Positions 39,571 through 51,500 of a stretch of 64,000 nt of DNA are shown one piece after another; the stretch's first letter is position 1, and each line of letters begins with the position of its first letter. A program made the translations under genes and the position numbers. A model generated the notes under the pieces. That model saw nothing but the letters and a program-made list of their open reading frames with translations, did not search any database and was not told the DNA's origin. Origin of the DNA: Apostichopus japonicus (lineage: Eukaryota; Echinodermata; Holothuroidea; Aspidochirotida; Stichopodidae); NCBI RefSeq assembly GCF_037975245.1, contig NC_092582.1, forward strand, positions 21,726,577 to 21,790,576. Reading direction: 5' to 3'.

Positions 39571-42500
39571 TGTCATCTTTAATGAGGGTAGTCCTGCTCA
39601 GTGCAGAGCAGTGGCGTAGGAGGGTACTTTTGAGTGGGGGGGCTGAAGACTGAAGGCCGGCCTGGAGGAGGGGTCTAAGGGGAGGGGGTGTCCCCCTCCC
39701 CTTTGGATTTTTTTTTGCAATTCCAGGTGGCCTCAGATGCAATTTGGTGCAATATAGCACACTTCAACACCCACTCCAGTTTGTAAATAATTTTGCATTT
39801 TCACCTGGCCTTAGATGCAATTTGGTGCTCCAAATGAGATTTTGTTCTCATTTGGAAATGAAAAAGGGGTTTTCTGACTTGCGGAGGGGGGGGGGGGCGG
39901 AATGATACTTCTGCCCCCCATATTTTTCACTGGGGGCTGGCGCCCCCCAGCCCCCCGGTTCCTACGCCCTTGGTGCAGAGCACTGCTTTCCAGAGGAGCC
40001 CTCAAATATAAACAGAAGCAAAATGGTAAGTTCTGCTTAACAATATATTAAGTTGACAAACTGTGCCACATTATGTTACCAACCTACCTGGAACATTATC
40101 ATGTAAGTTTTGAATACAGGATCCACCTTAAAGCAACATTCAGCCAAAATAAACTATAACAGCATTTATGATCGGTGATAACAATTGTTGTTCATCTCAT
40201 TTCGGTGATCCTTCAGGGAAGACTTTGGTGTACCAAGTTACTAATTCGCTTTTCAATCTTCACTCCATGTTTATGGTATTATGGAATTGTGATACCCACT
40301 TGATCATACTGTTTATATGTATTAGACATGAAAACTTCAGCAAGGAAGTTGGAAGGACCATAACTGTACCTCTACAATGATTATTAAGCTCCAGATGTTG
40401 GAACTAAATAATAGTGTGATAATTGTGTCTGTTCTACCACTAGTATAAACACCAATAATTGTCACTTTGAAATAAAGAATGGTGTTTGTAAACAGAAAAA
40501 TGATAAACTTTTTAAAAACTTTGCTTGTGAAAAAGAAAAGAAGAAAATTCAAGGACAATTTATGTAACATTTTTCACGTTTGATCAAAAGATGCATGCAT
40601 ACACGACAATATTTACAAGCTGAGCAAACGACCTTCAAAGTGCCAGTAAACCGAGTGACAAATTAACCGTCTTTATTCCCGCTGATGGGAGTCTTTATTC
40701 CTGCTGATCGGAGCTAACAGCACATCGGTAATAAGTGCTAGGAATCGGCAGGGAATGGTGAACTTGAGATGTAAAGAATCTCTGATCCCTACAGGGGACA
40801 CACCTTAGGAGCAACGCGAGCCTCCTTGAATAAATAATCACGCAGGTCGGTATTAAACTGTGCAAATCATTCTGACAAGAACTATGATGGAACTAATAGC
40901 ATGGTTTATTAGTTACTAGGGCTATTCTACAGAATACTTGGAATTCTTGACAGAGACCATTTTCACACACTTCATCGTAGGTACTGTATCGTTATTGCTG
41001 CAGTATCAACAACTTTGCGTACAGACAGAATGCTTCTTTTAACACCGGGCTGATATATCAAACTTATTAAAAAATATTAATATGCAAGGTAAAATTTTTC
41101 CTGATTATTTTATATCAACCTTGAATTTTTAGGTAATTGAACACCTGTATATGGGATTACTACCAGGGAGAAACTTTCCAAGTAATTACAACAAATTGAT
41201 GATTCGACCTGCAATATTCCTGTATTTTTCTGCTTGCTGGTATGTACTTGTTAAGGATACAGAATGGAAACATATATGCCACAGCTGGCAAACCTTGTTG
41301 ATAGATAGTGTAATGTACCTGTTACTGACCTGGGAACAGTCATGGTACATATTGACATTCTCTCTTACATTTCTGATAACAATCATTATTAACATAGCAA
41401 TGTTATTGGTTGCTATGTGACTGTCTACGAAACAGCCATCGGTGACTTCATGATAATTACCTCAAGCTGTGATGGTAAAACAGAGGGTGGTTGTTTCAGC
41501 TCCTTAGTAAAAAGTTCTTTTTATTGAGGGCCATTGACAGGGCAAAAAGATACTGGTCCCTCCATATACACAATACTGCTGGTGCTATCATAACACATAC
41601 ATTGTGGATCAGCCCTAACCAAACACTTTGTGGATAGTAATAAGTATTAGTCTGGTATAAAACTGCCAATTTTGTAATAATCTTCTAAATTAGTGTGAGA
41701 CAATAAGGTCAGAAACTATTACATATCATCGCTGTGGATGAGCTATTTACTAATATTTCAACATCAGAAATAATTATGATATCATGGCAATTAATTCACA
41801 ATACACTTACAGTATGTTTTTATATGAAATAAAACATTCAGCAATGTGGGATGCTGCTCATATCATATATTAAGCCCTGTTCTAAATGATCAATATTTTA
41901 AATATTAAACTTGACTAAAATTACTTGCACAACAATAAACCAAAAGCTTACCCACTTTATGGTGTTAGTTTATAATACAAATGTGTCTGGAATCTGAATG
42001 CTTACAATTAATACTGGATGCATGGAAAGGGTTGCTTTCAATAGTACTTACTCAATCTCTAAAATCCACTGAACATAAAATCTTGCTCATACCACACACT
42101 ATGCACAAGAATATTTAAGCAAAGGCCTAAACTACTGTAGATCTACAAAAATGATGAGTATAGGAAAACTTAACAACCTCTGTTGCTGTGAATCGATCCA
42201 TAATTAGATGCTTTAATAAGGCCCTTCTTACACCAAGTCTAGAATAAATCCATCTCACAGACCAGGAGATAAGATTTCTCAGCAGTTTTTAACCCAGGCT
42301 TTGATTGATTCAGATCAAAGCTAGAGTAAATGGGAATGTACTAGGGATCCTGACACAGTATTGCAGTACATAGTATACATTTGTGTATTTTGTGTACATA
42401 AATGCAAAGGCCATGCATCCTGCATCTATGACTATAGGTGCGTTTACAATATTAAGTTTCTTCACACACAACAAAAACAGGCATCTTGCCACGCAGGTAC

Positions 42501-45500
42501 TGAATAAGGAATGCAAGGCTACTATATATCTTTCCTTGTTATCGTGGGAGAGGCAATGCCATGTTATACAAAGATTACATTAACATTGGGTTGCAGGCTA
42601 AATCATTGCTTGTATTTAATGCTAAGCCTCTCTGAAGGACATCGTCTTGCTGCTTCATACACTGGGAAAGGTTACATGACGTAGCTGTTGGCAATTATTC
42701 ACAATGTTCAGAATGAAAACAACTTTTTTTTAACCTTATCAGTACTGTAGAAGTGTGCTGTGACAACAGGCCAAACCAGCCAGATCACTCTATGCCACAT
42801 TATTTCATTCCAATTTCCAACATACTGTAGATGGTTAACATGGATATGAATATATGGATGAAGGTTGTCTATATCTCACTGCATCCTCTCGAGAGGTTCT
42901 CTGAATACAACATCCATCTTCATTTCAGAATGTGAACCCATCAAGATCAAATATAGAAGACTCTCAAAAATGAGGTCAGAGACAGAAAAGAAAAACTTAA
43001 TTGCAACTGAATCAGATTACCCCTCAAGGAGAAGAACTTTTGGTTCGAGATGTAATTAAGACTATGGTCAGTGTGGATAAAAAAAATCAATCCCTACAAG
43101 TTCACCTGCTAACTAGGTACATTCTAGGTTACTGTTTTTGCAGTTTTAGTAAATTATTAATTGGTTTTTAAGGCCTTATTAATTGGTTATTTCCTTAATA
43201 TTTTTGTAATCCCTTCCATGCCTCTTATTCTTAGTTTCATTAAAATCCCCAACAGTCCTGTCTATTACCAACACAGGTTACACTTTCTTCAAAACTACCT
43301 GTATATCTTGTTTTGGGTTGCAGCTTTGATCATTCTGAAAAGGCAATGAATATAATTACTAAATACACAGTAAGTGTAACAACTTTTCAATGTTACTAAG
43401 AGATGTGTCTGCTGCTGATTCTCAAATAATTGATAAATACTAATCATATGTTTACCGAAACGTTTGTGTTCCACATATTTGATGTAATGGAGCATTTCCT
43501 ACAAACCTTTGAAGATAATGTCTCATTGCATCATTGTTGTAGATTTAAGTAGCAAGTTATGTGTTGAGGTAGCTTATCTCTCATTCAATGGTCGAGTATA
43601 GCACCACCAGACTGACAAATTCGACAACCAAATAAAGAACATTTCACTACATCTAAAGTCAATCCAATTGTATTATGTAGGTAAAGTGCACACATAGGTA
43701 AACTACTACCATGCTATGTGAAGTGTGCACAATATCAAAAATGCAGAAGTGAAGACAATTCTTGTTTTCAAAATAACAATTTGATTTTTTTTCATATAAA
43801 TGTCGTCCACTTGAATATGATCTACCTGTTGCAAGGAATTAATGTACTTGTTTGTATCTTCCCATACCGGCACGCTCAGTAATGGCTAAGTCGCATCATC
43901 AAATTAAAACTCGGGTCAACAGATTCCACCGAAGTGAAAATAACATGTTGTGGTGTGGAGGAGGATGAGTAATAGTGGGAGAAAAAGAAGTTCTCCTTCG
44001 AGCGGTTTGCCTAAACCAATCCAAGCATGTACAGTATCGAAAGATGCGAGCCGAGCTCTCTGCCAAACAAATTACATACGTGCACAATCGCTGGCAGGGT
44101 TTTTAAACTTGCTCCAAGTCATATCCAATTGACTAGGTGACTGATGCATTCTTGCTACAAAAAGGTAACCAGGGAGTACCGGTTCTACATCTACTGTGAT
44201 TTTATATTAGCATCCAATTTAACAGATGACCGAGATCTTCGTTAAAACCCTTCATAATTGTGCCACGTTGCCATTGGACACAAAAACTGGAGATGTTCGA
44301 ACTGCAGAGAGAGGGAATCTATGACTAAGTACTAGACTGAGGTAAAATCTTAGAGCATCAAGTGAAGGCTTTACCAGAATGCAAAAAATGGACTGAGGTT
44401 TGATGACTTCATTACACTAGATAAATGTCCTGAAATACTATTTTGATGTATAATTATACAATGGCATGCTATACACTGGCCAGTCTAACACATGTGGCAA
44501 TAATACACACCTGCACCAAAAACAATAGGGGTCTTATATTCAATGTGATGCATCCACACACCATAGTATGAGAAGTATCAATGATTCCTACCTTGAGATC
44601 ATGTTTAAAGGTTTTCAGACTTTGACCTCTGGTGAACTCAAATGACCTTTGACCTTTGACCTACACCAACAACAACACGATCCTTGTACTCAATATGGCA
44701 AATTCATATAAGCGATGTATGAGAAGTATCCATGGTTTCTACCATGAGATATCATGTTAGGTTTTTAGACTTTGACCACTGGTGACCCAGATGACCTCCA
44801 CCAAAAACAATTGAGTTCTTCGCTATTCAATACAACGCATCCACATGCCACGTAGAAACAGTATCCATGCTTTCTAACATGAGATATTGTGTTAACACTG
44901 TTTTCAATACTTACCTCTAGTGACCTCCTCATGTGACCTTTGACCTACACTAAAACAATGTTTCTTTTACTCCATATGACACATCCACATGATAATTATG
45001 AGAAGTATCCATGCCTCCTGTCTTGAGATATCCTGTTTACAAGGTTTCAGTGTTTAATGTCTGGTGACCTCAGATGACCTTTGACCTCCACAAAAAAAAT
45101 ATTGGCTTCTTCAACTCAATATGCAGCATCCACATGCTAAGTATGGAAAGTATCCAAGGTCCCTATCTTGAGGCATAGTGTTTACAAGGTTTTCATGGTT
45201 TAAACTCTTGTCATTCAAAACAAACAAAAAACATAAAATAATAATAACCCAACCACAAGTTCAGAAAAACTAGGACAGACTTTATAAACATACAATATAT
45301 CAATTGCTAAAATAATATGATCTCCTTTCCAAGTACCATTTCACACTGACAATGTCTAAACGGGGGGGGGGGGGGGGGGGGGAGCCATAAAGTCATAAAG
45401 AGAAAGTTTTATGACAACTTGTAAACTATCTTGTATGCTAAACCTTGTCTATCAATACAACTTTCTCTTCAGTGTGTGTTTAATGATCAATCCTTTAATT

Positions 45501-48500
45501 AACAGCAAGTGCAAATTTTTAACTTAGACCTTCATTGAAAACTGCTTTTAGCACATGAAATAAATCAAATAATGCAAGTATCAACATGGTTTAGTTTGAT
45601 GGATACCAATATTGCCTACAAAGTAACATGGTGGAAATAGCTAAACAATATTTGAAAAGATATATGAGATCAGTTTTCTAGAGATTCTGGTCCTTAAAAT
45701 GGAGGATGTTATTGAGGAGTATTTATACACAAGCCAGCAGAATGTCTGAAGGAGGCAAGAAGATGACTATAAATGGTAGCCGTATTTAATTATCAAACTT
45801 TTCATAACCAACAGTTCTTTGACTATCCAGCATGATGGGAACAACACCCGTGTCCTACTGTTTATGTCTCAATTATATAATTTTTTTTCAGGACTGAAGT
45901 CTTCGGAGAGAGCACTACTTTTTATCTTGCAGAAAGTCCCATTCTATGTCATTATATTATGACTGGTTCTCACAGTTCAAGAGTATTGTACCTGAGATAA
46001 TCTTTTTGCTTTTTGCTTCTTTTTATAGATATTTTTTTTCAGGACTGAAATCTTTGGAGACAAATTACTCTTTGTCTTGCAGCAAGTACCCATTCTATGT
46101 CATAATATATTGACTGGTACTCACAGTTGAGTATTGTACCTGTGATAATCTCATTGCTTTTTGCTTCTTTTAGCGATATTTCTGTTTCAGGACTGAAGTC
46201 TTTGGAGACAAATTACTCTTTATCTTGCAGAAAGTACCCATTCTATGTCATAATATATTGACTGGTACTCACAGTTGAGTATTGTACCTGTGATAATCTC
46301 ATTGCTTTTTGCTTCTTTTAGCGATATTTCTGTTTCAGGACTGAAGTGTTTGGAGACAAATTACTCTTTATCTTGCAGAAAGTCCCCATTCTATGTCATG
46401 ACCGTCATCTTAGAATACCTCAAGCCCTTCAATTACAAATACAGGTTTGCAAACTTTGCATGATGATTCGATTCTTAGTGGAACCAAACTTACGTTGCAG
46501 ACTCCATTGGTCAGTCTGTCTCACGATGACACTATATTTATGTGAACACAAAGGCCCGTATAAATGTTTCTAACACACTAATCAAAAGCACTTCAAAATT
46601 GTTACAGATGTGTTTAAAAAATGTGCACTTTTAGTGTTAAAATATTGTGGAAGGTTAGCATATCTGTACAGAGCAAGTGTAGGGTTATACTCTCTATACA
46701 GCCACTTCAAAGGTAGCATAGACTGATTATGGAAGAGATGCACTTACTGATCATGTTCATTTAACGGTTCAGATTGATAATTAGATCAGAAACAGGCTTA
46801 CACAGCATTAACCTTTATTGATATTCACACTCTCTTACAGCCAGGATATTGATCTAGAAAAGACCTTTCATGTCACATGATGTCTCATTATATAGGAGTT
46901 CTTAAAACTGTGTTTAATGTTTATTCTTGTCATTTGTGGGAAGGGAAGGGGAAGGGTGGTACTTGAATAAAAGTACTAAAAGTGTATGAAAAGTTCCATG
47001 TGATTAATATGACTGACAGTTTACAAAATGTTTCAGTAAAATTATATCGATAGTTCCATATTACTGGGTGTCTCACTAGATCCTACAATATGGTTTTACA
47101 TGTAACATTATCTGTTCTATGGGAAAAATTACAGTTAGACAAAAATTGCTAGATATGCTAAACTGGTCACATCATTATTATACTTACACAAGCTTTTAGC
47201 ATTCTATTTATAATTTAAATAACAGATATTTTTTATTTTTTTATTTTTTTATTTGTCAATTAGCCTCTGAAGAAGATCCTGCTAGGATCGAAATGTCAGG
47301 CCATCTTACTTTTACACATATTATCTACTTGGATGATATATTTGTAATTTTGTTTGTGATGATCTTTGTATTCACAAGTTTCCACAGTGACAATGGTAAT
47401 GTCCTTTCATGTCTATTCCTACTGATATTTTTGTACAATAAGACATTGCCGCACTTTAGCTAATCACTCGAGTTCCACCGGTTAGCTTAGAGTGGTTCTT
47501 AACGTGCTAAAATCAAAGCGCCAAGGCCAATTCATCTAGTATGCTTCAGTAAATCTCTTTTGACTTGTGTTAGATTTGTTTATCTAGTGTATAGGCATGA
47601 ATGAAAAGCAACACTGGGAGTTTAATTATGTTGTGTTAAAATCTAACACAAACGAAACACACCAAGTGTCTGTGCTGTGCAGTATTCAAAAAATAGTGTT
47701 ATATGGCCACCTGCCTATCAGAAAACTAACTTACACAGTGGTAAATTTTTAAAACACAAGAAATGTGCACGTTAAATACTTTCATATTAATTACACAGGT
47801 CATCAACATGCAATGCCCTTGTCTAGTGCATGGCCATTATTCTCTAAGTAAAAGCTCCTACATTGGTGATTACAAGTTTGACTGACCACATTTAATATGT
47901 ACAGTACCAACACTGTTCAGAGACATAAATTTCAGATTACAATTCTGCCCTTCCCAGTACATGCCATGCTGTAGTACATTAAAGGTCCATTAGGCTAAGT
48001 TGTGTCCAATACCATACTACTACAGGTGCACTTTAGTAATAGAGGTCTCCAAATCACACAGCAGTAAGTTTCTATGAAACCACTAATGCATGACAACTAC
48101 AGCACCTATAACCCATTCGTGCCGACTACAAATCTTCTTGCAACTTACTGTAAGTTTTTGGATAAGTTTAATTGTTGCTAATAATTTCTCTTTAACTTGA
48201 GAGCATTTAGCTATTCAAACACCTCAATATGCTGGGTTCTACATCCAAAGTTAACAGTGTGAATTCATGCATTTGTACCAAACTAAAGCTCTTCATCTCT
48301 GTCACGTGTGACTGCCTCTCCTATGATTCTTATACCAGTATCCTGCCTTCAGCATTTCCTACACTTCAAGTCTTTTGACAGCCAATGGAGGTCAAAGCAT
48401 TCACTGAAGGTTTTTGAGACCAGAAGAAGGAAATGCTGCTTTTTACTCCTACACACTCTCACCGAAATTAAAAACATGGCCTATTAGTGAATGGCCTACT

Positions 48501-51500
48501 AGTGAACTTTGTGCAAAGTTCTGCAAACAGATGATCCTTTCCCCTCCAACAACTTGAAAAACTTGTCTTGATAGAATTCATTTGAGTAGTAGAAAGGAAA
48601 CAAACTGCTTCATCCTGAAGCTGTTTGGTCAAGTTATTGCGGCAACAATGAAGGAATAGCACTCAAAGGGAGGAGGGAGCCAAATGAAAGGCTTGGCCTT
48701 CTTCAGACAGATATATGGTAACACTCTATTAGAGTTATTGCATTGAAAAGTGGTGGTTAGTGGATAGAACTGAGGGGTATGTAGCACCACCTGTGACAGG
48801 AATAAATAGAAGCCATCTTAGACCAATTTCTCTAAACTGATCTACGGTCCAAGACTTTTCATAGATGTTGGATTGCAAGGCCTGACTAAATCACTAGATG
48901 GCCTGCATGTTTCACTATTATCTAGCTATTAACAACTTATTTTTGAAATACCTTAGCTTGTTTCAGTGTTATTGCAAACAAAGCTAACATACTCTACTGA
49001 ATTTGAAAAAATAGGCATAATAACAAAACCACTCATTATTTGATGAATTTGCTTATATTCTTGAATGGCTCTGATTGGGAAGTTAAATTACATAAAATAT
49101 TTGGTTTTGTCTAAAGTACATAAATTCAAGTGTTCATGACAGTTATCTCTTACACATATAGACCAATAGTCATAGCTGTATACACCCCGTTAACACTGTA
49201 TGTGTGACTTTCTGTATACAGAGCTGTTGCCTACTGCTGAGAGTCCCGAGACTTCCTCAGCTATTGAAGAATATAACAATGCTGAGCAGCTACTGTAGCT
49301 TGGGTTAAACATTAATGGCAAGTTTGACTATTTGGAAACTAAGGAACCTCTTAATTGACTTTTTAAGTTGAGTCAGTTTTATATACCTCAAAGTTTTTCT
49401 TTAAAATTACAAGCACACACTGAAAGGACGATAGAATATTGGTTTCGTTTTCGTCATGCAGGGGTAGTAGAAACCAAGACCTGCATGAGTGAGACTATAG
49501 GAAAGGAGACAGCAGTTGGGAAATTTTGCAGATAAAAATATAAGGCAGGATGTTTTGTTGTCAAACAATTCCCTCTTCTAGGGCCCTTTGACCTTAGTAC
49601 CTGTCAGCAGGTAGGAAAACCTGTTTGACTTACCGGTATAGTTATTAAACTTTGACCCTTTAAACTGACAGAGAGAATTTAGAATGAAACTAAAAGAGAA
49701 AAGGCAGGAAAGAGATTAAAACTCTCCAGGTAATGTTCAAAGTGTACAATTTACCACCTGATGGGGTTGAAAATAAAACTATTTAAAAAGTGCACATTAT
49801 AGATGATTTAAGAGATCTGAAAGATACTTTTATAGATGTTACAGTACATACATGATTAATTGCTTCTCCACACCAACCCTTTCCTCCCCCCCCCTCCAAC
49901 CCCGACTCTCTTGAATACCTCTATGGTCCCTGACCTTTGACACGAATCAGCATGTAGCCACTTTGGTTTAATCTGTCCAGCTAGTACACTATCAGTAGGA
50001 TGTAGTGACCTATTTTAAAGAGTACAGTAAGTAAATTGCGTACCACTTCCCTTCACTGATGTCCATCCACCGAGCTGGATGCTAGTTTCTATTAAGAATG
50101 TTGTAATATTTATAGCAATAGTGAAAATGTTAGGCTCAATGTCCCTTACACTGAAGCAGAAGGAAATGATGGTAGCAATCCCTTCAGCATATAATACACC
50201 CCATCAAACCACCTGGGATGGCATTCTCACTGAAAGCTATGTTTCTGTTTTATTGCAATTGTGACCAGGTTATAAATTGTTTGACCATAATGCGATAGCC
50301 TTCAGTCTAACTAACACGTCCGTATGTTTACAAATAACTTTGCATCAGAGTAAAAACTGGACTTCTTACATTTCAGTTCAATGCAACAAACTTTTGTGTC
50401 CCACAAATTCTAATGAACTGCAATATACCTGTTGTTTATTTGAACATCTTGGAAGTTAATGCCTAAATTTAATCCTTTCTGTTGTGATTTGTTAGACTGA
50501 AGTAAACACAATGTATTTCCAGCTATCTTATTTCTCCTTTTACAGGAAGGGTTCCAGACCATTGAACGAACTGTTACCAAATTTACTTGTTGACTGCACA
50601 CTGTCCTCTTAATGTAATACCTTCCTGTATGTCAGCCAATCCTCTCTTACACCAGTCACTGGCTACAAAGTACAAATTGACAGAGCCATCGACACAACAC
50701 ACTTCCAGGTTCATATTGCTTTTGTTTCTCCTTCAGCAAAATATTTTCCTCTTAAATAACTATATCATATCTAGCAGCTTTTGAACTGGTAAATTCCCTA
50801 TCATGACAATTTGGCATTTAGCTTACGTGTGGTAAACGTTAACTGCCTACTATCCAACAGATCTGTAATAGCACCAACCATTTAGGAGTGTTAGCTCAGT
50901 GGTTAATGCCGGTACCTTTCAATCATAAGGTCCCCGGTTCGAGTCACTCCAAGATTAATGTACTGTATGTCGTCCAGTTACAGAGTGGTTGACAATTGAC
51001 AATTCATAAATCATGGACGTTAAATATGAATGTAAGAGACTGACTTGGGTCAGCTTGGGGATTTGATAAGCCAATGAGGCTCCTTCGCAAGTTCCTGCTT
51101 GCAGGAGGATCTAAAATACATACTATTAAATTATTAATATACTGAGTTTGTAAATCTTGATTATGATACAGCTGATCAATAATTTTAAAGGAGCACTCAA
51201 TTGGTAAATTATACTGAAAGCTGTCAAATGCAATCAGAAAACTTGTCATGGGTAGTTTTTCATTCAACTGAGTCCCTGCATAAAAGTACAGAAGCAAACT
51301 ATAAAGTATCATATGACATTGCAAACTTCCACAGAACAGTCTTTTCTGTAAATTACACTTGTAGTGTCTCCACACAATGGCAAAATTTCTATTTTTATAT
51401 TTCAAATTTTCATTGTTTAACATTTCAATAACATTTGCTACTCAAAAAGCTTTATATACCATTTCTTTTTAGTCGATCTGTCCCTGCTTAATAAGAATTT

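Noticed and set aside
46275-46573. Two overlapping ORFs that look like a small protein
   Set aside because: They start inside the 149-bp repeat and have no recognisable domain.
47310-47350. YLDD-like reading ([11 protein letters not shown]) resembling an RT motif
   Set aside because: No other RT motif is found on either side in any frame; likely chance in A/T-rich DNA despite being close to the hammerhead-like motif.
50885-50957. Functional tRNA gene
   Set aside because: A and B boxes are present but the same sequence continues into a repeated SINE body and the cloverleaf is imperfect.
51004-51423. 139-codon ORF on the minus strand
   Set aside because: Its 3' part is the SINE body read antisense and the rest has no similarity to a known family.
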